A stretch of 64,000 nucleotides of DNA, taken from NCBI GenBank assembly GCA_032209605.1, contig JASFXZ010000014.1, forward strand, positions 2,004,912-2,068,911, in the 5' to 3' direction. Below the pieces are notes generated by a model. That model was not told the origin of the DNA, made no database searches, and saw only the letters and a program-made list of their open reading frames with translations. Both the position numbers and the translations under genes were made by a program. Shown one piece after another: positions 23,529 through 35,986 of this stretch (positions are counted from its first letter, which is position 1; each line of letters starts with the position of its first letter). This stretch comes from Mactromeris polynyma. Taxonomy: Eukaryota; Mollusca; Bivalvia; Venerida; Mactridae.

Positions 23529-23788
23529 GGGTCTGTATTCACAAACGTTTAGAGACTGATCTCAGATTTAGACTTTAAAATGGTAAATGTTCATTTTGTT
23601 CCTACGTTATTATTACACAATATATTTTGATAAAACATGGCAAAAGTGTAGAGTGAGTAACAAGAAATATTCAGGCAAAAATGTATCCGTTTAAATATAA
23701 TGACAACGAAATGCTTGTAAATTTAACTTTTGCAATTTTAAAGGCTAAGTCTGAGATTCAGTCTTAAAACGTTTGTGAATACGGGTCC
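23529..23788. mobile_element. Inverted-repeat MITE (260 bp), absent from the duplicate locus
   Basis: The left arm GGGTCTGTATTCACAAACGT and the right arm ACGTTTGTGAATACGGGTCC pair, and the inner blocks (CTCAGATTTAGACTTTAAA / TTTAAAGGCTAAGTCTGAG) also pair. The corresponding position in copy 1 (about 18612) has no insertion, which gives an empty site. Arm-like words also appear at about 37263-37295 and 37018-37046. Confidence 0.85.
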
Positions 23789-24597
23789 TCGATGGGACCA
23801 TACTACTTTTGAAAGTTGAACTCATGGTTTGTAATCATTTTAATCGATTTTAGCGCATTTGGTCTCTATGCTAAATCCACAACAATTGTTATATTGTTAG
23901 TTCACTTAAGCTACACAACTGTAATTTTCCTGATTTATTAAGAATTGTCTTAAATATTCATAAAACAAAGGTTGGAAGTGATCCATCGTAGTTACGTAGC
24001 AAAAATCGTCCTGTTTGTCTCTTAGAAGAACAAAACCTTAATTAATAAAAATTTGAAATATTACGATATTGTAATTCATTATTGTAAATTACCAAAGGCG
24101 ACGTTTCTTGCTGATTTATCGGTTAATTTGAATGAATATATTGTAATCAATTTATCTTACGAAATTTCAAGTTTGGAAGCCACTCATTAAAGCGGGATGT
24201 AAGTAGCCGATTTCAGAAATCAAAACGAAAGTAGAATTTTCTATTTTCTTGTTTTCATTACGAAGATGTTTACAAGGAATAATTGCAGGTGTTGTTGAGA
24301 ATGCGTGCGCATGAAAACGTCTTTCATATTTTGTAATTTCATAAAAAATGTTACGCAACATTGCTTATGCCTTGATTACTTGCTAAGTTAAATAAAAACA
24401 GTGTAGAATTAGTTCGTTTAGGAAATTCCCTCGTACTAGTTATGACGGGGGACTCATTGAGTCCACGTCCAAGGGGGGATAACTCTACAAAACTTGCTCC
24501 CAGCCAGAAAAAGATGATTGCAATATTTGCTCTTCAAACTTCGTTTAGGGATTCAAATGCAGTCGGACCTCGTTCATTAAATATATTAAATAGAGTA

Positions 24598-24780
24598 CAG
24601 TAAAACCTCATGACTAGTCCTACGACGACGTACGACAATTAAACTCTCCGGACTAGTTAAGACAACCTAAGACTTGACATAAGTTGTCGTACGTAAGATG
24701 TACGACACACGTACGTGAACGTAAGACTATGTAGGACTGGAGAGTCGAGTCTTAAGGTTTTTAACATGTTAAAAAACAAG
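24598..24780. repeat. CAGTAAAACCTCATGACTAGTCC-type inverted repeat
   Basis: After TA it starts CAGTAAAACCTCATGACTAG and has self-complementary GTACGAC / GTCGTAC words (24620-24720). TAGGACTGGAGAGTCGAGTC follows at about 24732. The right boundary is unclear. Confidence 0.45.
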
Positions 24781-25217
24781 CTACGACAGCTTGTTAGTCC
24801 TGTATCGACGTACGACTATCAAAGACGACGTAGAACTAGGCCCATTTTTCCAGTCGTAGACCTGTCTTATACCTATCTTAAGTGCAGTGTGACGGAGGCT
24901 TTAGAAGATTAATCGAGGCGTGATATCTATTTCGGCTGATACCGAGTAATTCGGTTAAAAGGCTGTCGAATAAACTAGGTCAGACTGTATATTTATTTTT
25001 TGGTTCCTTTCAGGAGTAATTCGCGTCAGATTTAAATTGAATGATTTTAAAAAAGTCATAAGGTTATGGTATTCTAATATGTTTCTGCGCGTTTAAATAT
25101 GGGGAGTTCAGGGTGCTCTTTATTTTCCACAATATGAAGTGTGTGCCGAATACAAAATCATTTTTTTTTTCAAATTTTGTAGGTTTAAGAATATTGTTTA
25201 CACAGTGAAAAAGAATA

Positions 25218-25423
25218 CAGTAAAACCTCAATGATGAGACCACTCTTGGGACTCTTGAAAACTGAACTTCTTTTAAGGTGATCTTAATAATGAAGTTGAA
25301 TAAAGAGCAATACAATGAATATTATGTTCTTAATTTTGAGGTGGTCTTATTATTGAGACCACCAATGGGTCCGCCATAAAGTGGTCTTATTATCGAGTTG
25401 GTCTCATTATTGAGTTTAGTCAT
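25218..25423. mobile_element. CAGT...ACTG MITE, copy 2
   Basis: After TA it starts CAGTAAAACCTCAATGATGA, followed by GACCACTCTTGGGACTCTTG and the family interior. The right end is degenerate (ATTATTGAGTTTAGTCA). Confidence 0.75.
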
Positions 25424-25438
25424 AGTGTGCGTGGTATA

Positions 25439-25627
25439 CAGTCAAACCTGTGTTAAAGACCACCTGCGAACAAAGACCACTATTGTAAAACCTTTCTGCA
25501 AAGACCACCAATTTTATCTCCCATCAGACCATTTTCAATGATATTTAATCTGTTAATAGAGACCACCTGTAAACAAAGACCACATTTTGCTGTTCCCATG
25601 GGTGGTCTTTACAGACAGGTTTGACTG
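25439..25627. mobile_element. CAGTCAAACCTGT inverted-repeat MITE
   Basis: The left end is CAGTCAAACCTGTGTTAAAG and the right end CTTTACAGACAGGTTTGACTG, both flanked by TA. AAGACCACC words are shared with the CAGTAAAACCTC family, so the two are probably related. Confidence 0.8.
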
Positions 25628-26547
25628 TACAGACAAAATCCCGTTCGGACAAAATCCCCTTAGCTCATGTTGCACAAGGCGGATTTTGTTCTACACTCAT
25701 TGTGCGTATCAGTACTTGTAATGTTTTGTTTTTTCCTAGATATTTGTGTTATTTTAAACGGTCGTAATATTGCGTTGGTCGCAAAACCGAGTTGGTCGCA
25801 TCATGAAGTTTTACTGTACTATATGTTACTATCCACTTATGTTCAGAGTACTCTACCATGACGATATAAAATGTATTTGTACATTTGTATATGTGGCGAT
25901 ATAGTACTTTTTTTCTTTTGCAATAGTTCATTCGTTTATTTACATTGCCCCCACTCGTGAAAGCACTTTAAGTATAGCCTATTTGAAATGAAAATGATTG
26001 GGCGTGTAAAGAAAAGTTTTATATTGAAAGCCTACTTATCTTTTTCTGGTATTGACATTTAATATATGAGTTGTCAATGATCTTTCACTCGTACCAGCTA
26101 TATCGCTCCTTTACATCGGTAATTATTATGTCTTCGTGCTCTCAATCAGAGACACTGAATTGTTGCTTTGACAAATAGTATTTATTGTATGACACGATTT
26201 CGGCAACCTTATACGATTATTTATGTTAAAGTTTATGCTATGAAAGGCTATCCTTTGAATTTGCTTGTTTTCAATACCCGGCCGACCAACCGAACTTAGT
26301 AGAATTGGTCCGTCTCTTCTGTGTTGGCTGGTCTGTCGTTGCTTTTTCTTCGTTCATTACTGATGTATGTGGAACATATATTCGGGCTTTTGTTTACCAC
26401 GTGAACGGGTTTGGGTTCCGGTCTGATTGGGAAAATTGGCGTCGCGACTGTCGAAATTTGGAAAAAAAAGACATTAAAGTTAAAAAACCCTGGATTCAAA
26501 AAGTCTACCTACCAAATGACGCCAAAACGGATAACGTAAAACTGTGG

Positions 26548-27170
26548 CCTTACACTGTCGCGTTTTTAATCCTTTACACCATTGCCTTACACTGTCGCGG
26601 TTTTAATCCTTTACACCATGGCCTTACACTGTCGCGGTTTTAATCCTTTGCACCATTGCTTTACACTGTCGTGGTTTTAATCCTTTACACCATTGCTTTA
26701 CACTGTCGTGGTTTAATCCTTTACACCATTGCCTTACACTGTCGCGGTTTAATCCTTTACACCATGGCCTTACACTGTCACGGTTTTAATCCTTTACACC
26801 ATTGTCTTACACTGTCGCGGTTTTAATCCTTTACACCATTGCCTTACACTGTCGCGGTTTTAATCATTTACACCATTGCTTTACACTGTCGCGGTTTTAA
26901 TATTTTACACCAAGGCCTTACACTGTCGCGGTTTTAATCCTTTACACCATTGCCTTACACTCTCGCGGTTTTAATCCTTTACACCATTGCCTTACAATAT
27001 CGCGGTTTTAATCCTTTACATCATTGCCTTACACTGTCGCAGTTTTCATCCTTTACACCATTGCCTTACACTGTCGCAGTTTTAATCCTTAACACCAAGG
27101 CCTTACACTCTCGCGGTTTTCATCCTTTACACCACCACCTTACACTCTCGCGGTTTTCGCGGTAACACCT
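26548..27170. repeat. 37-bp minisatellite, about 17 units
   Basis: The unit is CCTTACACTGTCGCGGTTTT followed by AATCCTTTACACCATTG. Single-base substitutions and one-base indels separate copies. Short open frames run through it only because of the repeat. Confidence 0.95.
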
Positions 27171-27421
27171 CACGCGGTTTTCTACACCGGTAAAAAGAAT
27201 TTCAAAGTCATATGTTATACAAGTGGCTACTACTATATTAAACTTTCGCTCGTAATAAAAGTTACCTATTCGGCGCCTCCCTTCCCGTCTAGTCCGGTTA
27301 CCAAAACGAAAATAACGACCTATATTCATATTAACAGATCGTTGCTTGTCTTTATAAAGATCGTATCTTCAATTTGGGGTGAAAATTGTTATTTTCTATT
27401 ACGTAAATAAAGCCGATTATA

Positions 27422-27594
27422 CAGTTGGGCCTCGTTTATTCGACATTTTCTATCCAAACACACGGTATCATCCGAAATAAATATTAGGTCCCGATATATC
27501 TTCTTATACATAGATTGAAATCGGTAATTCAAAACCATGTATTATTCGAAATAACATTCGGACCCTATGAATTCGAAAGAACGACGTTCGGCCG
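27422..27594. mobile_element. CAGTTGGGCCTCGTTTATTCG element, partial
   Basis: After TA it starts CAGTTGGGCCTCGTTTATTC and shares CGGTATCATCCGAAATAAAT and AGGTCCCGAT with the complete element at 32139-32320. The right end is degraded. Confidence 0.6.
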
Positions 27595-28390
27595 TACGTA
27601 TATTGTGTCGACTCGTGTGTATGTAGCCAATCAAATATTAAGTTCATGTTATGTTATCTATAAAAGAAATAAACAGGTTTTTTGTTCGGTGTTCTAGCGA
27701 AAAAAGACAATAGCACGTGACGTAAGTGGCATCTTTGGCGGCACGAAGTAATTCAATAATGATAATAACTTCTTTATTTAGAGAAGGTTACATTTACAGA
27801 CAAACACAACAAGAAATATCTTGAAAAAGATGGTCGGCGCAATTTGAAGGTTAAGATTTGTTGTGCAACATAAAAAAGACGCCGATATGTTACGATTGCG
27901 GGTTACTCCAGATCGTAAATGGATTTCAGTAATTTCACCAAAATTCAGTGGATTTCGGTAAAGTAATGTACCCCCTATCGAAAGGTTAACCAATCCGCAT
28001 CAAGGTTACAAACGTTGTTCGGTTGAACAGAAGTTGGTTTAGTGGTTAACGTAAGATTTGATTGGTTTACACAACACTGATATGCAAATAGCAAAGCTAA
28101 GGTAGTACGGCTGTGCCGAATAAGAACAACCATACGAACATAGGCTTCCGTGACAAATCCATAAATTATCATACTACAATCACACAAACAGTTATACATT
28201 GTTTATCAATTAGACAAACACTCACTATCATTTCTGGTTTAATGTACTATATATGTTAATTCGTAAAGACTTATAAGACAGGAAAGACATGTATACTTAT
28301 TCATATTAAAGAGTTTTTTTTCATATTAAATGTGTTTTCAAAGAATTTTAAATGCATTTAGTGATGGACAGTAACGTATAATTGCAGTTT
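27595..28390. other. Non-coding stretch
   Basis: No supported gene, RNA or repeat pair. Confidence 0.35.
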
Positions 28391-28567
28391 CAGTAAAACC
28401 TCATTTAAAGACCACCTCAATAATAAAACCACCTCAAAATTAAGACCACAATTACAAGTCCATTTTCACTGTTTTACTCTTTATTCAACCTCGATATTAA
28501 GACCACCTCAATAAGAACACCAGTTTTCAAGGGTCACAATGGTGGTCTTATTATTGAGGTTTTACTG
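28391..28567. mobile_element. CAGT...ACTG MITE, copy 3
   Basis: It starts CAGTAAAACCTCATTTAAAG and ends TTATTGAGGTTTTACTG, followed by TA. At 177 bp it is a short clean copy. Confidence 0.85.
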
Positions 28568-29118
28568 TATTTTGTTCCAAGTCTGTGCACAAAAATATGT
28601 AAAAGAATGTTTCATGTAATAGGTTCGCTGTTTCGGTATCAAAATATTGTTTTTCCATTTTATTACAAGTAAAAAAAAACAACCAGTTTTCATATGTACC
28701 TGAATTATTTTTATTTCAGTACCCATAAAATGATCAGAAAACGTTTTTTTCCAATTCATGTCGTATTTCTAATCCATTTACTATTTTAGAGAATACAGGT
28801 TATCAGAGAGCAATATATACCTAATATCGAAAATCAATACTTGCTGTTGTTGGATCAGATTCTGCAAAAAACACCCTCGCTCGAGTTCTCATTCTAAGAA
28901 CTTGCCGCGCGCGTGTGACCTTAACGGGCGTATATTTATGTCGATGCATTTTAATAAAATGAGTAGTAGATTTTGTACTTGAGATCATGGAAGCTTTGAC
29001 TGTAAACATCGTCATAAAACGTATTAGGATAATTTACCTGTGTAGGTAAGTGTCGATTATGTTTTAAATTCACAATTGGCATTTTGTGTTTTTTATTTAG
29101 CATATTTATTTTCCTTTC

Positions 29119-29585
29119 TTAAGGTAAGCCAACCATCATTGGCATACTTTCTGCGGTAAATGAAACTGTTGTTGTTTCAATCTTTATAAGAATGAGGATA
29201 CAATTTTAAATCTTTATATTTGTTACCGTTCCAAAAAGAAGTAACGGTCCTTTTTCTTCTTTGAAAATACGTTAGCCCTTATAGATAAACTGATAAATGG
29301 AAAGTTACATTTATTTTCTTATTTCCTCATATAGTGAAACCACCTGTGTACTTAACAGACTTGCAAATTTTAAGAAGAGTCAGATCTTTTTTGGGCGGGA
29401 CAGTTGTGTCATAAAATATTTAAAACTGGGAATATTTCATTTGAACATCCAAAAAACCTAACATATTAACATTTATGCAATTTAGAAATGTATTCTAATT
29501 GTGTTCAGTAACTATATATATTGAAGAGAAATTACCCAATGTTAGAGATGGAATACCATAACTAATGATGGACGGCTTACCTTAA
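29119..29585. mobile_element. TTAA-flanked inverted-repeat MITE
   Basis: TTAA (29119-29122) precedes GGTAAGCCAACCATCATT, and AATGATGGACGGCTTACC precedes TTAA (29582-29585). A TTAA duplication is characteristic of piggyBac-type elements, but the terminus does not begin with the usual CCC, so the assignment is tentative. No coding frame. Confidence 0.7.
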
Positions 29586-30257
29586 TTCTACATGGCTGAA
29601 ATGCGTCTTTTAATATAATTATCGCGAATATATGTGCAATTAGAACCATTCAATACAAATGATTCAGGATATAAACCTTAAACATTTTTCTGAATACGAG
29701 ATAATTGCAGATGACGTCATTGAATTCATATGTGGCGATCTTGCGATTTTTATTGACCGCACATACAATAAAAAACACATTCTGAGACATGAAATAGCGC
29801 ACATGTTGGACTTTTGATGGGCTGCGCCGGGTCCTTGTTACCATAGTATTTCAATGGGTCATTATATACACGTAATGAGTTATATCGAATGTTGTTGCAC
29901 ATCAACATATTGCAATAACATTTCGATTACGAAGCATTTAATAAGTTATTAAAATATCAATAATTAAAAGCGTTAGAGCGACAGTTATTGCATCCCTCGT
30001 ATATACAAACAATCAGATAGACTTGTAATATTTAAGCTAAACATGAATAATTTAAATGGTGTCCAAAATGTAAATGACACGTATGAAATATAAGTAACAA
30101 ATACGCAATAACAATTGTTAACACAATGTGAACTCAAAGCATCCGTAGTGATATTATTTAATCGATAGGAATGCCATATTCATGATCAATGGCCTTCACC
30201 GTCGATAGCAGAGCGATCATCGGAGCTTACAGCCTTGATCCTACATCAGGTCATCGC

Positions 30258-30386
30258 ACCTGCCCATCGGACAACTGCAACCCTGAGGCTGTGATTATCA
30301 AACGGTCATTTGCAGTGCTTAAGCATCCTCCATATAGCCCGGATTTAGCCCCGTGCGACTTGTTCTTGGTTTCCACACTTCGATGA
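30258..30386 (+). pseudogene. Mariner-type transposase relic (C-terminal catalytic fragment)
   Basis: One frame reads SDNCNPEAV...FAVLKHPPYSPDLAPCDLFL before a stop at 30384. HPPYSPDLAP is the signature around the third catalytic Asp of mariner transposases, and SDN corresponds to the second-Asp motif (usually HDNA). Only 23 residues lie between these two Asp residues, against 34 in an intact DD34D domain, so about 11 codons are deleted. No N-terminal half is recognisable upstream. It is a dead fragment. Confidence 0.8.
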
Positions 30387-31316
30387 TATCAGCGAGTTGC
30401 CACACGCAGTTCTACTAGGAGAAACAGTAAACTGTGAATGTTCTCGCCCAGTAGTCGATAATATTGCCATGGTAGTTTTTGTTTTTTTGTTCGCATACCA
30501 CTACCAACCAGCTCTAACTAGCATTCTATATTGTTTACTCTTACACTCAGGTTTTCGAACAAAAAATGAATCATCCATTCCGTGGCATTAAAGACGGAAC
30601 ACATATATTAGTACCAAGAACATTACATTTGATGGACTGGAATGAAACTTTTAATTGTGCTAATAAATTACGAAATCATTTAAAAGCTTTGTTTGAAAAT
30701 GCCAGTTTCTCTATAATCATGCGGACTAATAATATGTGTACTTCAAGAACAAACTTGCTTATAACCAATTAACTTGTTTTGCCACGACAAGAGCACTTCC
30801 AAAAATGCATACGGTGAAAGCACAATAATACTGCTTCCAAAGAAAGTGTTTATTAGTAGTGAGTCAGTTCGATTATTGAACTAAAATATAAAGGAAAAGT
30901 GTATAATTGAGTTGGCGCTATATGACAATGAAATAGGGGTTTTGGTGTGTATGGTGCGTCACAAAGAGCTGTTGTCTTGCTGGTCCTCTTGCAGCGGCTT
31001 TATGTGTTTTTGAGTTTAACCTATTTTTTTACCGGAATTCACTTGTCAGAAACAGTGTTCCTTGTATTAGTAACCAGTATCAACCGGTTCATCTTCGTAT
31101 AATAGACACGTTCACCATATCGACAGAGTGTTCATGCTTATCATCAATCGATTGGGTTAAATAGCGTTATAAACCTGCATCTCGGTAAGTCCAGTTTAGT
31201 ATTTTATGCTAACATGGTATGAAGTTATTTATCGATATTTATAGATTCTAATATTAGAGCAGTGGATTCTTTGGGAATAAATTTCTTCGTTGATTCGAAC
31301 TCTAGAACATGGTAGT

Positions 31317-31510
31317 AGACAAAACCTCGATACTAAGACCACGTTTGGGACCATTGAAACTAGGTCTTCTTATTGAGGTGGTCTTCTTATTGAGGTGGTC
31401 TTTATATTGAGGTTGAATAAAGAGCAAAACAGCGAAAATGGACTTGAACTTCAGGTCTTAATTTTGAGATGGTCTTATTATTGAGGATGTCTTTAGGTGA
31501 GGTTGTACTG
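31317..31510. mobile_element. CAGT...ACTG MITE, copy 4
   Basis: The degenerate left end is GACAAAACCTCGATACTAAG and the right end GGTGAGGTTGTACTG, before TA. The right end GTCTTTAGGTGAGGTT resembles the seed of the 16-bp array in copy 5. Confidence 0.75.
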
Positions 31511-31654
31511 TAGTTATAAAAGGATTATGCATATCACATTATATTTCTTCTACATGAAATTTTATTTGGAAACTGGAAACGAATGACAGTTCTATGGTTG
31601 CTTAGTAACTCACCAATGCGCGACGCTACCGGATCAAGATCAGTCTTTTACTTT

Positions 31655-31950
31655 GTATAGTGTTCATGCTATGTTCTCCAACGTTTGGACCTATTGTTGC
31701 CAGCTGTCTTGAATTGTCCTGTGGTGTATACCGTCCATTAAATCCCCCCTGTTTGTCCTCATTCATTCTCCTTAGTTGTCCTTTATGGTCGACCAAGCCA
31801 TTCCTTGTGCCCCAGTTCCCTTGCGTTTTTGCCCTTGCACCTCATCAAATGCCTGATGTTTTATGGAATGTTGTTTCCCGAGAGGTCTGTGACAGGAGGC
31901 ATTGTCTTATGTATGTGGCGTTCCCTGTAGCAACTTATTCTCTCTTTTAG
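31655..31950 (+). repeat. Dispersed repeat 'D', copy 4
   Basis: It contains CCTATTGTTGCCAGCTGTCT, GGTCGACCAAGCCATTCCTT and TGTGGCGTTCCCTGTAGCAA, and ends TTATTCTCTCTTTTA. Confidence 0.75.
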
Positions 31951-32138
31951 TATCAAGCTTGTCTTCTCCAACATTAATTAACACGCTCACCTAAGATTGG
32001 ACCTTGTAGCTTGTACTAACGTATTAGATTCAGGTACATGTATTATTCCTTTATTCTTATTGGTTTGTGATAATTCAAGCACTTGTGATAGAGATGAATT
32101 GATAAAAGTGGGGTGGTTATTAATTATATTGTTTAATA

Positions 32139-32320
32139 CAGTCGGATCTACTTTCTTAGACAACCTTCTGTCCGAATACTCGGTATCATCCGAAATAAAT
32201 ATCAGGTCCCGATGTATCATCGTATGCATGTCGAATTTAAATGGACTATTCGATCTGAAACCATGCATTATTCGAAATAAATTTCGAACCCGATGAATAC
32301 GAATGAATGAGGTCTGACTG
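32139..32320. mobile_element. CAGTCGGATCT inverted-repeat MITE (182 bp)
   Basis: The left end is CAGTCGGATCTACTTTCTTA and the right end GAATGAGGTCTGACTG, flanked by TA. The interior CGGTATCATCCGAAATAAAT is shared with 27422-27594. Confidence 0.75.
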
Positions 32321-32554
32321 TAGTTGCAATTAGACTTCTTCCCATGAGTGTTGAAAGTACAATGTACTACAAATATGTTCGTTCAAAAAGGGTGTCAAAT
32401 AAAACATTATAATCCATTTAATGGCATAAAAATAAGTTTTTACAACCATTTAAACAAGAAAATCACTAATTTCTACACTTTCAAAACATAGTGGTTGTCC
32501 GTATTAATCTTCCATTACCAAAGTAGTGATAGCGACCTTATCGCTTTGCTGTGC

Positions 32555-32885
32555 CGTGTGTGGCAACGCTACTTGTCGCACCAGCGCTAAATATCGCAAA
32601 CAACGTTATATGCCGCATTGCTAACGCTTAATATCGCTACCAACGCTAAATTTCGCAAACAACGTTATATGCCACAAGGCTAACACTAAATGTCTCTACC
32701 AGCGCTAAATTTCGCAAACAACGTTTTATGCCGCAAGGCTAACGCTCAAGGTCGCTACCAGCGCTAAATGTCGCTAAAACGTTATATGTCGCAAGTTAAC
32801 GCTAAATGTCGCTACCAGCACTAAATGTCGCAAAAATTGTTACATGTCACGAGGCTAAGGCTAAATGTCGAAACCAGCTCTATAT
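32555..32885. repeat. ~58-bp minisatellite, about 6 degenerate units
   Basis: Recurring words are CGCTAAATTTCGCAAACAAC, GTTATATGCCGCAAGGCTAA and GTCGCTACCAGCG, with drift and small indels toward the right end. Confidence 0.85.
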
Positions 32886-33691
32886 GTCACAAACCGATCT
32901 TCCGCCGTATGTCATTTAAATAACATTCCAGGTGACCTGAGTACTGTTAAAACATATTTGTTCATCAAGATAAACCTATGACCTATGTGGGTATATGGTA
33001 TCATTCTGTTTCTGATTTCACATTTTGTCCTGCTTTGTTTTATTACCGTGTTGGTGGTTTATCATAATTATGCTTTAATGAGTTTTCCCTGCGCATTTAT
33101 TGCTGATGATGTAATCTTCAACTATAGAGGTTAATCTAATAAATACAGAAAATGGTGAATGTTGAATATTGGTGTTTTGTTTTAAGAGCTAAGTATTCAT
33201 TGAAAAATCATTACTGTCGATTACTTCATTGTGTGTTTTACTTTTAAATACATGAGAAACATATAATATTTGACTTTCAATAAGAGCTCAATAGAACAGA
33301 TAGATATTTGTCGTTGTCAATTTGTAGTAATTTGCGGCAGATGATCTTATCTCAAATATCACGAGTTTTTATAAATGTGTATTTAAATTTATTAGAAAAT
33401 CACACCATGCGTCAACGAAAATATCTTTCTTATTGAATTGCATTAAACCCTAGATAATCATATATCAAAAGTTTAAGGTTAATGAAGTGTACTAGCCTCA
33501 AGCAAAATGGTAATTATATTCACGGATGTGCGTCAAATTGATCGAAAATCAGAAAAAGGGCAGTAGGGGGCCTAAAGATTTCAATGCTGTTTTTTTTCCA
33601 GTAAATCGGGGTTACATTTGTAAGTTATAGATTTCACAACCACGAACACAGAATCTGAGTTTTAACAGCATCATGTTAAGCAAATACAGTA
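32886..33691. other. Non-coding stretch
   Basis: Nothing recognised apart from general AT-richness. Confidence 0.35.
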
Positions 33692-35355
33692 CAGTAAAAC
33701 CTCAATAATAAGACCACCTTTCGGACTGAGATGGTCTTAATATGATATGGAGGTTAAATAAAGACCACAACAGTGAAAATTGACTTAGAGTTGTGATATT
33801 GATTTTGATATGGTCTTATTATTGAGTTGGTATATGGGTGAGGTGGTATATGGGCGAGGTGGTATATGGGTGTGGTGGTATATGGGCGAGGTGGTATATG
33901 GGTGAGGTGGTATATGGGTGTGGTGATATATGGGCGAGGTGGTATATGGGCGAGGTGGTATATGGGTGAGGTGGTATATGGGTGTGGTGGTATATGGGTT
34001 AGGTGGTATATGGGTGTGGTGGTATATGGGCGAGGTGGTATATGGTTGAGGTGGTATATGGGCGAGGTGGTATATGGGTGAGGTGGTATATGGGTGAGGT
34101 GGTATATGGGTGTGGTGGTATATGGGCGAGGTGGTATATGGTTGAGGTGGTATATGGCTGAGGTGGTATATGGCTGAGGTGGTATATGGCTGAGGTGGTA
34201 TATGGGTGGGATGGTATATAGGTGAGGTGGTATATGGGTGGGATGGTATATGGGTGAGGTGGTATATGAGTGAGGTGGTATATGGGTGAGGTGGTATATG
34301 GGTGGGATGGTATATGGGTGAGGTGGTATATGGGTGGGATGGTATACGGGTGAGGTGGTATATGAGTGAGGTGGTATATGGGTGAGGTGGTATATGGGTG
34401 AGGTGGTATATGGGTGAGGTGGTATATGGGTGAGGTGGTATATGGGTGAGGTGGTATATGGGTGAGGTGGTATATGGGTGAGGTGGTATATGAGTGAGGT
34501 GGTATATGAGTGAGGTGGTATATGAGTGAGGTGGTATATGAGTGAGGTGGTATATGGGTGAGGTGGTATATGGGTGAGGTGGTATATGGGTGAGGTGGTA
34601 TATGGGTGAGGTGGTATATGAGTGAGGTGGTATATGGGTGAGGTGGTATATGAGTGAGGTGGTATATGGGTGAGGTGGTATATGGGTGAGGTGGTATATG
34701 GGTGAGGTGGTATATGGGTGAGGTGGTATATGGGTGGGGTGGTATATGGGTGAGGTGGTATATGGGTGAGGTGGTATATGGGTGAGGTGGTATATGGGTG
34801 GGATGGTATATGAGTGAGGTGGTATATGGGTGAGGTGGTATATGAGTGAGGTGGTATGTGGGTGAGGTGGTATATGGGTGAGGTGGTGTATGGGTGAGGT
34901 GGTATATGGATGGGATGGTATATGGGTGAGGTGGTATATGGGTGGGATGGTATATGGGTGAGGTGGTATATGAGTGAGGTGGTATATGGGTGAGGTGGTA
35001 TATGGGTGAGGTGGTATATGGGCGAGGTGGTATATGGGTAAGGTGGTATATGGGTGAGGTGGTATATGGGTGAGGTGGTATATGGGTGGGATGGTATATG
35101 GGCGAGGTGGTATATGGGCGAGGTGGTATATGGGTGAGGTGGTATATGGGTGGGATGGTATATGGGCGAGGTGGTATATGGGTGGGATGGTATATGGGTG
35201 AGGTGGTATATGGGCGGGGTGGTATATGGGTGAGGTGGTATATGGGTGAGGTGGTATATGGGTGAGGTGGTATATGGTTGAGGTGGTATATGGGTGAGGT
35301 GGTATATGGGTGAGGTAGTATATGGGTGAGGTGGTTTATGGGTGAGGTTTTACTG
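33692..35355. mobile_element. CAGT...ACTG MITE, copy 5, expanded by an internal minisatellite
   Basis: After TA it starts CAGTAAAACCTCAATAATAA and ends GGTGAGGTTTTACTG before TA, so both termini are intact. The normal element is about 170-330 bp; this one is 1664 bp because a 16-bp array (33826-35340) occupies the right subterminal region. Confidence 0.9.
33826..35340. repeat. 16-bp minisatellite, about 95 units
   Basis: The unit is GGTGGTATATGGGTGA. Variants (GGGCGA, GGGTGGGA, GAGTGA, GGTTGA, GGCTGA) are clustered into runs, implying block duplications. The array begins right after TTATTATTGAGTTGGTATAT, which corresponds to the family's right-end sequence. An open frame with repeats of GIWVRWYMG is an artefact of the array. 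Confidence 0.97.
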
Positions 35356-35788
35356 TATTTATCAAGAGAAATTTACAACTAGTGTAGTAATCTTACTAAT
35401 TACGAGTGAAAGATTATGGACCGTTAAAACAGAATATCTTAAGTGTTTTCCGGTCCGTTCCGCTCTGATCTAGGTTCCGTATACCGGTAGATTAGCATCA
35501 TTATTGACCGTAAATGAGAAAAGATAATAACTCTGCCGTTCCCTGTAACGACACCTTATATGATTGATTGAAGATCAAATAAAATACAAACCCATTAACA
35601 GATCATTTCGATCTTATTGATGTTCGCTCTATCTTGCTAATCGTGCTTACAAATTGTGTATAAGCCATTTTAAGCGCATCACAGACAAGTATTCTTATTT
35701 TTGCAATCAACAACTGTTATGCAACTTTAGCACGGGTTGCAATTCCAGTCTGCGGGCTTAAAGCGGCATTACATTAATATTGTGTAAT

Positions 35789-35986
35789 TGAGCGCTGCTA
35801 TGAGATTAACAACCTCTTCTGTAAGTGAAAACTCCAAGAAAACTCAACATCGCATGTCACTATTTGCAAGCAGGAAACAATTTTTACTCCATATGGTCAC
35901 TTCGTTTTGATATTTCCATATGGGGCAAATATGGTGACGTGACATGTGACGTTTTCAGCTAAAGAAGAGGTTGGAAATCGTACTCA
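35789..35986. mobile_element. CRE-rich inverted-repeat MITE, copy 4 (CREs lost)
   Basis: It starts TGAGCGCTGCTATGAGATTA and ends GAAATCGTACTCA. The TGACGTCA sites are mutated or deleted in this copy. Confidence 0.75.

Larger units (their letters stand above)
19401..24098 (+). repeat. Downstream copy of the ~5 kb tandem duplication
   Basis: It aligns to 14114-18932 in two blocks, 19401-20377 and 21923-24098. Compared with the first copy it has an additional inverted-repeat element at 23529-23788 and a fuller SINE at 22750-23036. It lacks the elements found in the middle of copy 1. Confidence 0.8.

Noticed and set aside
33866..34081. 72-codon repeat frame with GIWVRWYMG
   Set aside because: Artefact of the 16-bp minisatellite.
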